From JACPPO01 sp965262505 (lineage in GTDB: Bacteria; Acidobacteriota; Vicinamibacteria; Vicinamibacterales; UBA2999): DNA of 64,000 bases. This document shows, piece by piece, positions 54,114-62,816 of this stretch. Below the pieces are notes generated by a model. It saw only the letters and a list, made by a program, of their open reading frames with translations, did not search any database and had not been told where the DNA came from. The position numbers were made by a program, and so were the translations under genes. The DNA is taken from contig CBDHFM010000030.1 in the NCBI GenBank assembly GCA_965262505.1, positions 2,666,001-2,730,000 of the forward strand, read 5' to 3'. Position 1 is the stretch's first letter; each line of letters opens with the position of its first letter.

Positions 54114-54660
54114 TCGTCCTCGTCGCTCACGAACGGTTTCAGGGGGATCTGTAGGAGTTCGGAAACTTTTTTTGAAAGGCGAGCAGGGCTTCCGCCTTCT
54201 GGAGCCGCGACGTCAAGCGGCGATTCTCCTGTTCGAGCTTCTTCCGCTGCGGATCGACGGCCGTCATCTTCCGGCCGCGTTTCTTCGGCGTCAACCCGGC
54301 CTCGCGCTGCTGGCGCCACGTGACGACGTGTGAGGAATACAGCCCCTCCTTTCGCAGGAGTGCCCCGAGTTCGCCGTACCGTGTACAGGCGTCCGCCCGC
54401 CGGAGGATCGCCAGCTTGTAGGCGGTCGTAAAGCGCCGTCGCGCATGGCGCGCCGGGACCTCGGAATCCGGCGGGACGGGCACCGCGTCGGGCTCGATTA
54501 TGGGAGACCCTCCACTACGGGGCGCCTCGCTTCGCTCGTCGCCCCTCCGCTCCGGCCCTCCCATAATCGATTGGTCTACCAGCATCGATCGGATCTTGGT
54601 CATCAACGTCCTGACACCTCCCCGCCCTCAACACTAATTTCCAGGGGGTAAAGTGTCTCA
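52992..54660 (-). mobile_element. IS3-family insertion sequence in the FG-GAP gene
   Basis: About 1669 bp. Short terminal repeat TGAGACAC (52993-53000) and its complement GTGTCTCA (54653-54660), with further partial match inward. No target duplication is evident. Setting the left border at 52992 rejoins the host frame (VND then YLGREGTVPAGALPG). Confidence 0.75.
54139..54606 (-). CDS. IS3-family transposase OrfA (element 52992-54660)
   Basis: 155 residues; ARRRFTTAYKLAILRRADAC and KEGLYSSHVVTWRQQREAGL are the HTH region, KKLEQENRRLTSRLQKAEAL a zipper. CAAAAAAAG (minus strand, about 54170) is a possible frameshift site toward OrfB. The first 40 residues may be upstream extension. Confidence 0.8.
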   Translation of the reverse strand: MMTKIRSMLVDQSIMGGPERRGDERSEAPRSGGSPIIEPDAVPVPPDSEVPARHARRRFTTAYKLAILRRADACTRYGELGALLRKEGLYSSHVVTWRQQREAGLTPKKRGRKMTAVDPQRKKLEQENRRLTSRLQKAEALLAFQKKFPNSYRSP

Positions 54661-54962
54661 GCTATCTTGGCAGGGAGGGCACGGTACCAGCGGGGGCGCT
54701 CCCTGGGGAGACAAGTATCTCAGCCACCCATACGGGACACGGGTTCGCTCTTACCTCAAACGCCGGTGAGGCTCATGCCGTTTTTGGCGTTGACCTTGGA
54801 CCAGAAGGAACCATATTCAGTGTTCCGGTTGACGTTGTCTTCGCTTGGGACGATGCCGATAACAATGGCAAGGTGGATGGAACCAATCTTCAAGAAAGCA
54901 ACCTTGTGATAACGAAGGACGGAGTTGAGATAACGGTCAAATGTCAGTTTGACCCCAACTGC
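54661..54962 (+). pseudogene. FG-GAP/TSP3 protein gene, piece 5
   Basis: Reads YLGREGTVPAGALPGETSIS, SNAGEAHAVFGVDLGPEGT, VVFAWDDADNNGKVDGTNL and KCQFDPNC, a beta-rich C-terminal region typical after TSP3 repeats. It is cut by IS256 copy F at CCAACTGC. Not in any listed open reading frame because the present start codons are missing. Confidence 0.78.
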
Positions 54963-56395
54963 GGGGATGTCCCACTGACTGTTGAAAATTGAAGCGGCGG
55001 CTCCGTCACTGCTCGTGATAGACGAGTGGTGACCAAACCGAGGCAACACGCCTCACAGCAAAGGAGCCGCCATGAAGAAGTCTCGCACAGCCGGCCCGTC
55101 TCGCGTTGTTGAATCTCCCACCGTCCGATCCCTCCCGCTCGTGGACGTCCCGGAGGACACGAAGGCCGCGCTCTTCGCGTTGATGGTGCAGTCAGGTCTC
55201 CAGGTACTCGATGCGCTGCTCGAGGAGGACCGCACGGCGTTGTGCGGCCCGCGGTACGCTCATCATGCTGACCGCCACGCCTCGCGGGCGGGCACCGTGC
55301 CCAGCGAGGTCGTCCTCGGGGGCCGGAAGGTCGCCATGCAGCGGCCCCGCGTGCGGGCCGAGGGCCGCGAAGTCCCGCTGCCGACCTTCCAGGCGGTGGC
55401 CCAGGCCGATCCCCTGAATCGCCGCGTCGTTGAGCAGATGCTGGTGGGCGTGGCGACCCGTCACTATGCGCGAAGTCTTGAGTCGGTGCCGGCGGGGGTC
55501 GTAAGTCGCGGCACGAGCAAGAGCAGCGTCAGCCGGCGATTCGTGGCGAAGACCACGGCCCAACTCCGGGCGTGGCAATCCGCGCCGCTGGACGGTCTCG
55601 ACCTCGTGGCGCTGCTCATCGACGGCGTGCATATCGGCGAGCACTGCCTCGTGGTGGCCCTTGGGATCGCCGCAGACGGGCAGAAACACGCGCTCGGCCT
55701 GTGGGAGGGCGCCACCGAGAACACCGCCGTGTGTCAGAGCTTGCTGGCGAATCTGCAGAGCCGGGGCCTGCGCACCGACCGCAGCCTGCTCGTGATCCTC
55801 GATGGCGCGCCGGCCCTGCACAAAGCCACGCGGGCGGTCTTCGGCGCGGCCGCGCTCATCCAGCGGTGCCAGGTCCACAAGCTCCGCAACATCCTGGACC
55901 ACCTACCGGAGCGGCAGCGACCGTGGGTGCAGGCGATCGTGCGACGCGCCTATCTGGCGACCGACGTGAAGACGGCGACGCAGCTGCTCACCACTCTCGC
56001 CACGCGCCTGGACGAGGTCTATCCCAGCGCCGCCGGCAGCGTGCGCGAAGGACTCGACGAGACCCTGACGGTCCTCACGCTGCACCTCTCGGCGCGACTC
56101 CAGCGATCGCTCGCGACCACGAATGCCGCCGAGAGTCTGCTGAGCCGCACCCGCCACGTGACGCGGAACGTGAAACGGTGGCGTGGCGGACAGATGATGC
56201 TGCGGTGGGTGGCGGCCGGTGTCCTCGAAGCCGTCAAGGGTTTCAGGCGCGTCAAGGGATGCGCTGACATGCCCCGCCTGGTGACGGCCCTGCGGGCGCG
56301 TGATCAACGTCTCGGCATCGGGGGCTCAGTGGCGAACGTCGCGTAGAATCTCAACCGAGCCGCCGCCGAGTTTCAACAGCGCACGGGACATCCCC
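54963..56395 (+). mobile_element. IS256-family insertion sequence, copy F
   Basis: 1433 bp with IS256-type ends; target duplication CCAACTGC at 54955-54962 and 56396-56403. Near-identical to copy B. Confidence 0.94.
55072..56346 (+). CDS. IS256-family transposase (copy F)
   Basis: 424 residues, frame intact from ATG 55072. Same blocks as copy B (LLIDGVHIGEHCLVVALGI, QRCQVHKLRNILDHLPERQR) with two substitutions, showing recent duplication of this subtype on both sides of the tRNA-Ala fragment. Confidence 0.94.
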   Translation: MKKSRTAGPSRVVESPTVRSLPLVDVPEDTKAALFALMVQSGLQVLDALLEEDRTALCGPRYAHHADRHASRAGTVPSEVVLGGRKVAMQRPRVRAEGREVPLPTFQAVAQADPLNRRVVEQMLVGVATRHYARSLESVPAGVVSRGTSKSSVSRRFVAKTTAQLRAWQSAPLDGLDLVALLIDGVHIGEHCLVVALGIAADGQKHALGLWEGATENTAVCQSLLANLQSRGLRTDRSLLVILDGAPALHKATRAVFGAAALIQRCQVHKLRNILDHLPERQRPWVQAIVRRAYLATDVKTATQLLTTLATRLDEVYPSAAGSVREGLDETLTVLTLHLSARLQRSLATTNAAESLLSRTRHVTRNVKRWRGGQMMLRWVAAGVLEAVKGFRRVKGCADMPRLVTALRARDQRLGIGGSVANVA

Positions 56396-56589
56396 CCAAC
56401 TGCGATCAAGTCGCTAACACATTCATGTTCTCGCTCAGCAGCTTTAGCGAGTTTGCCTTGGCCGGCCCGCTTGATAGTGACAATGATGGTGTGCCGGATG
56501 ACTTTGAGAGCGTGGTTGATATGTGCCCGGATACCAACATTCCAGAAGGAGCACCCACGTTAATCTTGGGTAGTAACCGTTGGACGCTC
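56396..56589 (+). pseudogene. FG-GAP/TSP3 protein gene, piece 6
   Basis: After the duplicated CCAACTGC: DQVANTFMFSLSSFSEFALA, GPLDSDNDGVPDDFESVVD (TSP3-like) and GAPTLILGSNRWTL. It stops in frame only because of the IS3 element that enters at GCTC; piece 7 completes it. Confidence 0.78.
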
Positions 56590-56618
56590 TGACCTGCCGG
56601 CTTTCTTCGGACCAGTGA

Positions 56619-57542
56619 TTACTGGAGAACAGCGCCAGTTGAAGTTCGTCGTGCGTCTCCGTGTTCTTCCTGGTCAGCGCGAGCCGGCATTGCCGACGAG
56701 CGCCCTCCGTCATCCGAGCCAGCCCTGAGCTGCGCCTTGAACTCGGCTGGCGTCAGATAGCCAAGGCTTGAGTGCGGCCGCACCTCGTTGTAGTGCTGTC
56801 GCCACTGCTCGATCCCGACCTTCGCGTCCATGCGGTTCCGAAACCACTGGAGGCTCAGGAACTCGTCGCGGAACTTCCCGTTGAACGATTCGTCGGTGGC
56901 ATTCTGCCACGGCTTCCCCGGGTCGATCAGCGCCGTGTCAATGCCCGCGTCACCGAGCCAGCGCAAGATGGCGGTGGCCACGAACTCCGGTCCGTTGTCC
57001 GACCGCAGGTGCCGCGGGGCGCCGTGCACGCTGACCAGCTGGGCGAGCACCTCGATCACGCGCCCAGAGCGGATGCCGCCGGCCACGTCAATCGCCAGAC
57101 ATTCGCGGGTCCACTCGTCGACGATCGTCAGGCATTTGAGCGTCTGCCGATTCGCACAGGTGTCGAACACGAAGTCGTACGCCCACACGTGGTTCCGGGC
57201 GGTCGGCGGCAGCGGCCGGGGCCGTCCCGTGGCCACCCGGCGCCGGGGGCGCCGCCGCGGGACCTGCAACCCCGCCTGGCGCCAGAGCCGATGCGTGCGA
57301 TCGGGGCTCATCACGTGCCCCTCTCGTCTCAGGAAGATCCGGATCCGGCGATACCCATAGCGGGGATACTGGGCCGCCAAGCGGCGCATCGCGGTCAGAG
57401 CGGGGGCATCCCGCACCGCCAGCCGCGACTGATAGCCCAAGGTCGACCGCGCCACCGAGAGTACGGCGCACGCGCGGCGGTCGGACAGACCGCGTGATCG
57501 GGTATACGCGACCTGCTGCCGGCGCACGCGTGCGCCTACCAT
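56619..57542 (-). CDS. IS3-family transposase OrfB (element 56590-57868)
   Basis: 307 residues: AAQYPRYGYRRIRIFLRREG, RNHVWAYDFVFDTCANRQTL (first Asp), APRHLRSDNGPEFVATAILR (second Asp), GKPWQNATDESFNGKFRDEF (Glu), HYNEVRPHSSLGYLTPAEF. Start overlaps the OrfA end at an A-rich heptamer, the usual frameshift point. Confidence 0.92.
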   Translation of the reverse strand: MVGARVRRQQVAYTRSRGLSDRRACAVLSVARSTLGYQSRLAVRDAPALTAMRRLAAQYPRYGYRRIRIFLRREGHVMSPDRTHRLWRQAGLQVPRRRPRRRVATGRPRPLPPTARNHVWAYDFVFDTCANRQTLKCLTIVDEWTRECLAIDVAGGIRSGRVIEVLAQLVSVHGAPRHLRSDNGPEFVATAILRWLGDAGIDTALIDPGKPWQNATDESFNGKFRDEFLSLQWFRNRMDAKVGIEQWRQHYNEVRPHSSLGYLTPAEFKAQLRAGSDDGGRSSAMPARADQEEHGDARRTSTGAVLQ

Positions 57543-57799
57543 TTTTTTCGCGTGATCTCCTTGAGGACGTCGATCTCCAGGTCCCGGTCCGCCACCATCT
57601 TCTTCAGGCGGCCGTTCTCCTGCTCGAGCTGGCGCAAGCGCTTGACGTCGGACGGTTCCAAGCTGCCAAAGTGCTTCCGCCAGCTGTAGATCGTCTGGCC
57701 GCTGACACCGTGCTTCTTCGCCACGTCCGGGACCGGTTTCGTGTCGGCCTCCCGGAGGATCGCGACCATCTGTTCTTCGGTGAATCGGGTCTTCTTCAT
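57536..57799 (-). CDS. IS3-family transposase OrfA (element 56590-57868)
   Basis: 87 residues from ATG 57799: KKTRFTEEQMVAILREADT, KKHGVSGQTIYSWRKHFGS and the zipper KRLRQLEQENGRLKKMVADR. Typical IS407-group OrfA, ending EITRKKW. Confidence 0.92.
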   Translation of the reverse strand: MKKTRFTEEQMVAILREADTKPVPDVAKKHGVSGQTIYSWRKHFGSLEPSDVKRLRQLEQENGRLKKMVADRDLEIDVLKEITRKKW

Positions 57800-57868
57800 G
57801 GCTCCCTCACTTTCCGAGGGCGCCATTCTCTCAAGCGTCAGCTGGTCCGAAAAATGGCAGGCAGGTCA

Positions 57869-58055
57869 GCTCGACAACCCGGATGGCACGTTCACTCAAG
57901 CACCTCCGCAAGCAGGATCGCGACTCAGCATAACAACCAGAGACACTCGTGGGTGTTCCTGTGAACAGATTGTTGAGGAAGCGGGGCTTGGGAGAGGTCA
58001 TCTTCGTCGAGGTTGTTCGACGGGTGCGATGAGTACTTGGATAAGCGGTCCGTAG
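57869..58055 (+). pseudogene. FG-GAP/TSP3 protein gene, piece 7 with stop codon
   Basis: Joined to piece 6 through GCTC: TLDNPDGTFTQAPPQAGSRL, TRDTRGCSCEQIVEEAGLG, RGHLRRGCSTGAMSTWISGP then TAG. The Cys-rich TRGCSC..GCSTG block recalls C-terminal tails of other secreted calcium-repeat proteins, perhaps a sorting signal. Total rebuilt length about 740 codons. Confidence 0.75.
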
Positions 58056-58424
58056 AGCGCAAAGTGGACTTGACCAGAAAGGATGAACTGGCCGACCTTG
58101 ATTGAGGTCCCGGATACTGGGGCAGAAAGGAGACCGACCATGGACCACATCCGCATGCTGATGGGGTCAGTCGAGTTTCTCCTTCGTGCCAGTCTGCTGG
58201 CGTGGTCACAATCTGGTCGCATTCACACGCCGATGATGCTGCGGAGAATTCGGACATCGCCGTGTTGTTCGACGCGGTTTCATGCCCTCGCTGCGGGTGG
58301 CCGCAGACGGGGCCGCCCCGTTCGCGCCGCAGGCGCCTCCCACGTGACGGGTGCATTTGGCGCCGAGCACGAATGGGGCTGTCCGCGGTCATGACCCGGC
58401 TGGAGGTTATGAAACTGATCCGAA
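58056..58424. other. Right end of the element, no certain gene
   Basis: 369 bp. A short frame from ATG 58140 (MDHIRMLMGSVEFLLRASLL) and, in another frame from 58202, FDAVSCPRCGWPQTG with basic residues after it. The two could be one small zinc-ribbon gene with a frame slip, but this is speculation. Confidence 0.35.
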
Positions 58425-58479
58425 GGAAACTTGGTGGACGGCAGGGGGATCGAACCCCTGACCTCTGCATTGCGAACGC
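58425..58479 (+). repeat. 55-bp repeat at tRNA-Ala 3' end (attR-like)
   Basis: Identical to 42412-42466. It covers the 3' half of the tRNA-Ala gene and 7 bp beyond it, so integration at this site leaves the tRNA intact on this side. Confidence 0.85.
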
Positions 58480-58507
58480 AGCGCTCTCCCAGCTGAGCTA
58501 GCCGCCC
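58432..58507 (-). tRNA. tRNA-Ala (anticodon CGC)
   Basis: On the minus strand, acceptor GGGCGGC pairs with GCCGTCC (one G-U), D-arm GCTCAGCTGGGAGAGC, anticodon arm CTGCG-TTCGCAA-TGCAG, T-arm GGGGTTCGATCCCC, CCA encoded. Intact gene and integration target of the 42-58 kb element. Confidence 0.96.
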
Positions 58508-58582
58508 GTTTCGAGAAAATCCGGAGGGATCCTGAGTGTAACATGTACGCTTCTCGTCGAAGCGGACAGCATTCTCACAGGC

Positions 58583-59665
58583 ATGTCGTCTCTCAGAAAA
58601 ATCGGTGTGTTGACCGGCGGCGGCGACGCCCCTGGTCTCAACGCCGTCATTCGGGCGGTGGTCAAGTCGGCCCACAACTCCGGCATCGCCGTGACCGGCC
58701 TCGAAGACAGCTTCGACGGCCTCATCTATCCAGAGAAATCGCGCCCGCTCACCCCGCGGGACGTGACGGGCATACTCCGGCTGGGCGGCACCATCCTCGG
58801 CACGGTCAATCGCGGGGATCCCTTCGCCGTGCCGATCACGACGCCCGAGGGGACCTTCGACTACGCCGACCGCGTAATGGAGATGTTCCACAAGACCAGT
58901 CTTGACGCGCTCGTCTGTATCGGGGGCGATGGCACGCTGGCGATTTCGTACGAGTTCTTCAAGCGAGGGATCCCGCTGGTCGGCGTGCCCAAAACCATCG
59001 ACAACGACATCGTCAGGACGACGAGCTGCTTTGGGTTCGACACGGCGGTGAGCTTTGCCACCGATGCCATCGATCGGCTGCACACGACCGCGGAAGCGCA
59101 CCGGCGCATCATGGTCGTCGAGGTGATGGGACGCTACGCGGGATGGATCGCCCTCCATGCCGGCGTGGCTGGAGGCGCCGACGTTATTCTCATGCCGGAG
59201 ATCCCCTACGATCTCGACAAAGTCGTACAGCGCATCCGCGACCGCGACGCGTGGGGCGCCCGGTTCAGTATCGTCGTGATCGCCGAAGGCGCGCGGCCGA
59301 AGGGAGGCCACGTGTCGCTCGTTGAAGAGGCCCACCATGGCCAGGCCGAACGTTTCGGAGGGGTAGGCATGGCGTGCGCAGAAGAGTTGGAGAAGCGCAC
59401 GAACAAGGAGACGCGGTATGTGGTGCTGGGCCATCTCCAGCGCGGCGGTGCTCCCACGTCCTTCGACCGCACGCTGGCCACACGGTTTGGCGGCAAGGCC
59501 GTAGAGCTGCTGATGAACGGTCAGTACGGGAATATGGTGGCCAATTGTCCGCCCGATCTCGTGCCGGTGCCGCTTGGGGAAGTGGTAGGCAAGACCAAGA
59601 CGGTCCCGCTCGACTCCGACCACATGAAGACCGCCCGCGCCCTAGGGGTGTCTTTTGGAGATTAG
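58583..59665 (+). CDS. pfkA: 6-phosphofructokinase (ATP-type, group III-like)
   Basis: 360-residue glycolytic enzyme. GVLTGGGDAPGLNAVIRAVV at the N-terminus, CIGGDGTLAISYEF and VPKTIDNDI. The Gly in GGDGT indicates ATP rather than pyrophosphate as donor, while Lys in PKTIDND is the group III (mixed-substrate) combination. EVMGRYAGWIALHAG and LGHLQRGGAPTSFDR bind the sugar phosphate. Separated by 75 bp from the divergent tRNA-Ala. Confidence 0.93.
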   Translation: MSSLRKIGVLTGGGDAPGLNAVIRAVVKSAHNSGIAVTGLEDSFDGLIYPEKSRPLTPRDVTGILRLGGTILGTVNRGDPFAVPITTPEGTFDYADRVMEMFHKTSLDALVCIGGDGTLAISYEFFKRGIPLVGVPKTIDNDIVRTTSCFGFDTAVSFATDAIDRLHTTAEAHRRIMVVEVMGRYAGWIALHAGVAGGADVILMPEIPYDLDKVVQRIRDRDAWGARFSIVVIAEGARPKGGHVSLVEEAHHGQAERFGGVGMACAEELEKRTNKETRYVVLGHLQRGGAPTSFDRTLATRFGGKAVELLMNGQYGNMVANCPPDLVPVPLGEVVGKTKTVPLDSDHMKTARALGVSFGD

Positions 59666-59667
59666 AT

Positions 59668-60964
59668 CCTGTAAGGAAATAACTGCTTGTACTGTTGATC
59701 GGCGAGTAGTACGCTGCGCCCGTGGAGGTGGCCACCCTGCGGGCAAAGCATGCAGCGCTGGCGCCCGTGCTCACGGAGCGATCGCGCCGGGTGTGGGCGG
59801 CGACTGAGGCCCAGGCGATCGGTTATGGCGGCACGGCGCTGGTCGCCCGAGCCACGGGTATCGCGACATCGACCATCCAGCGCGGTTTGCGTGAATTGAC
59901 GGCGGACGAGCCGCTCGCGGGCGGCCGGACGCGAAGGGCGGGCGGCGGCCGCAAGCGCGCGATCGATCTCGACGCGACGCTGCTGCGCGATTTGGATGCG
60001 TTGGTTGAGCCGACCGCCCCCGGCGATCCCGGCTCGCCGCTGCGGTGGACGTGCCAGAGCGCACGGACGTTGGCGGTGGCGCTCGACGGTCTGGGCCACC
60101 GCGTCAGCCACACGGTGGTCGCCGAGTTGTTGCACGGACTGGGCTACAGCCTGCAGGGCAACGCCAAGACTCGTGAGGGCCGCCAGCATGTCGATCGGGA
60201 CGCGCAGTTTCGGTACATCGCCCGGCGCGTGCGACGCGCGCAACGGCAACAGCAGCCGACGATTTCGGTGGACACCAAGAAGAAGGAGCTGGTCGGCGCG
60301 TTCAAGAACGCGGGCCGCACCTGGCGCCCGGCGAAGACGCCGCAGCGGGTACAGGTCCACGACTTCGTGATCCCGGCCACCGCCACCACGGGCGGGAAGG
60401 CCATTCCGTATGGCATCTACGATCTGCATCGCAACGAAGGCTGGGTGCGTGTCGGGATCGATCACGACACCGCGAGCTTCGCGGTACGGTCGATCCAGCG
60501 TTGGTGGCAGCACATGGGTCGCCCGGCGTATCGACAAGCCCAGTCGCTGTTGATCACGGCGGATGCAGGCGGGAGCAACGGGGCGCGCCTCCGGTTGTGG
60601 AAGTGGGAACTGCAGCGTCTGGCCAATCGGACGAGCTTGGTGATCACGGTCTGTCACTTTCCGCCGGGTACGAGCAAGTGGAACAAGATCGAGCATCGGG
60701 TGTTCTCGCACATCGCGATGAATTGGCGCGGCACCCCACTCGTCGACTTGGCCACGATCGTGAGCCTCATTGGCTCGACGCACAGTCGGTCCGGACTCCG
60801 CGTTCGGTCGGAACTCGACCGCGGCCCATACCCGGGTGGCATCACCGTCACCGATGCGCAGCTGGCGACGGTACGCCTCGAGCGGCATCGCTTTCACGGC
60901 GACTGGAACTACACGATCCATCCCGCTGCTCCGAGAACACAAAAGTCAGTAATTGTCTGACAAG
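59668..60964 (+). mobile_element. ISAzo13-family insertion sequence
   Basis: About 1297 bp between pfkA and the amidohydrolase. Imperfect terminal repeats CCTGTAAGGAAATAACTG and (reverse complement) CTTGTCAGACAATTACTG. No target duplication resolved. Transposase intact. Confidence 0.8.
59722..60960 (+). CDS. ISAzo13-family transposase
   Basis: 412 residues: RVWAATEAQAIGYGGTALVA, GRKRAIDLDATLLRDLDALV, QQPTISVDTKKKELVGAFKN (first Asp), LLITADAGGSNGARLRLWKW (second Asp) and HFPPGTSKWNKIEHRVFSHI (catalytic Glu). This is the ISAzo13 order. GTG start at 59722; stop lies within the right repeat. Confidence 0.92.
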   Translation: MEVATLRAKHAALAPVLTERSRRVWAATEAQAIGYGGTALVARATGIATSTIQRGLRELTADEPLAGGRTRRAGGGRKRAIDLDATLLRDLDALVEPTAPGDPGSPLRWTCQSARTLAVALDGLGHRVSHTVVAELLHGLGYSLQGNAKTREGRQHVDRDAQFRYIARRVRRAQRQQQPTISVDTKKKELVGAFKNAGRTWRPAKTPQRVQVHDFVIPATATTGGKAIPYGIYDLHRNEGWVRVGIDHDTASFAVRSIQRWWQHMGRPAYRQAQSLLITADAGGSNGARLRLWKWELQRLANRTSLVITVCHFPPGTSKWNKIEHRVFSHIAMNWRGTPLVDLATIVSLIGSTHSRSGLRVRSELDRGPYPGGITVTDAQLATVRLERHRFHGDWNYTIHPAAPRTQKSVIV

Positions 60965-60977
60965 CCCTAAGTGGCCG

Positions 60978-62758
60978 ATGGTGGCGCAGTGGCCGATGGC
61001 ATCGGCTTTGGTGTGCGTCGTTGGATTCACGAGTCCTGTGTTGGCGCAAGCACCTGATCCATGTGCCGGCGTAAACGACATCTTGCTCACGAACGGCAAG
61101 ATACTGACGGTCGACGAAGACGATTCCGTTGTGACGTCTCTGAGAATCAGGGGCAATACGATCGTTTCGGTCGGTGGGGAACCAGGAGATGTGACGGCCT
61201 GTGCTCAGACGATCGATCTCGAGGAGCGCACAGTCATCCCCGGCCTGATCGACTCCCACGTCCACTGGGTAGGACGTGCGTCCCGTCCCGGGCACAATAC
61301 GGCGGAGATGGACAACGCCTTCTCGATTGCGCAGGCCATCGAGATTCTGCAAAGAAAAGCAGCGACCGTTCCTGGAGTGGATGGTGAAGCCACCGTGGAC
61401 AATTTCGTAACCGCGATTGGCGGCTATTCGACGTTGCAGTTTGCTGAAGGTCGATTACCCAATCGGAAGGAGCTGGACGCCGTCCCACGGCCTGTGTATC
61501 TGTCCGTCGGGTTTGGTGGAGCGGGCCAGACCAATTCGGCCGGCATCCCGTATTTCGAGGCACGTGGAGTGCCAGTGTCAGAGGACGGTCAAGTGGGCCC
61601 GGGGGGCCGGGACGCGCTCGCCGCGGAACATGATGCTGAAGACCTACGGCGCGGCACGCTCGATCTGATGGCGTGGTCCGCAGGCCTCGGTTTGACGACA
61701 GTCTTCAATCAAGGCGGCTTCGATCCTCATGACACGGTCAGAGCACTTGCTGATGAGGGAATCTCCTTTACACGGATTCGTGCCGGCCGCAGTTCTCAAA
61801 GCCTGGATCAGTTGCGCCGGTTCATCGCGGATAATTTTCCGGTGTCCGCCGCGGACCACGACATGTATCGGCTTGTCGGAGTGGGAGAATTCATCATACG
61901 CACGGAAACGTCGGGCCGCGCTCCGTTACCGGACGATTATGTGGATGCAGCGTCGCTGGTCGCCGAAAACGGGTTGAATTACCACCAGCATTCGATCCCG
62001 GTTGACGAGGCGAAGCGATTTCTCGATGTGTGGGAGACGGTGAATGAGGAGCATCCGATCACTGGGTTGCGCTGGCAGTTGACGCATGTGTTCGATATGG
62101 ATGTCGAGGCGATGGATCGTCTCGAGGCGCTGGGAGGCGGCCTGGCGATTGAAAGTCACCTCTATTCAATGGGTCGTGCCGCGCCGGGCGTGGTGCTGCG
62201 GGTCGTGGCGGTCGCGGTGCTGCCGGTGGTCGCGGTGGCCGCGGCGCTGCCGGTGGTGCGCCGGGCCCGGGTCGTGGCGGTCGTAACTTTGGTATGCCTG
62301 CGGGTCCGCCATACCGGACCGCCCTTAATCACGGTGTGCCGGTAGGTGCAGGAACAGACGGCGGCAACATCGTGACGATCAACCCGTGGCTGGCCTTGTA
62401 TTTCATGACAACGGGTATGAACGCCGCCGGTACACGAGTGCTTCCTCCCAATGAGACGGTCACAGTAGCGGAAGCGCTTCGACTGTACACCATCGGTAGC
62501 GCGTGGTTCTCGTTTGACGAAGACAAGCTCGGATCCCTCGAGGCCGGCAAGCTCGCGGATCTGGCTGTGCTATCCGCGGACATACTCGACTTGGAGGCCG
62601 CAGACCGTTTGGATGATTTGCGCGATCTCTCGTCCGTCCTGACGATCGTCGATGGCGACATCGTCTACTCTGACGGCGGTCTGATCAATTGCGAGGACTC
62701 CGATGATGACGGGATCTGGTATCGGAAGGAGAGGGAGTCTCGTTGCGTGATGGAATAG
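60978..62758 (+). pseudogene. Exported YtcJ-like amidohydrolase with Gly-rich insert, one-base frameshift
   Basis: ATG 60978 (or 60996) opens a signal peptide (ASALVCVVGFTSPVLAQA), then ILLTNGKILTVDEDDSVV and IPGLIDSHVHWVG, the metal HxH. Near 62185 (GCGCCGGGCG) the frame shifts; the other frame reads a Gly/Arg-rich insert (GRGAAGRGGRGAAGGRGGRG) and continues MPAGPPYRTALNHGVPVGAG, DGGN and LGSLEAGKLADLAVL. One missing C would explain it. The amidohydrolase substrate is unknown. IS insertion immediately upstream may have removed its promoter. Confidence 0.7.
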
Positions 62759-62816
62759 GTTTCTGACTTCTTCGCAAGCCCTCCGCGCTCTAGGGCCGCG
62801 GGTAGAGCCGCAGGTC

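Larger units (their letters stand above)
56590..57868 (-). mobile_element. IS3-family (IS407-like) insertion sequence
   Basis: 1279 bp; ends TGACCTGCCGGCTTTCTTCG and (reverse complement) TGACCTGCCTGCCATTTTTC; 4-bp duplication GCTC at 56586-56589 and 57869-57872. Both reading frames intact. Confidence 0.9.

Noticed and set aside
40907..56395. Inversion or composite transposon formed by IS256 copies B and F
   Set aside because: Both copies keep matched 8-bp duplications, so they are independent insertions.
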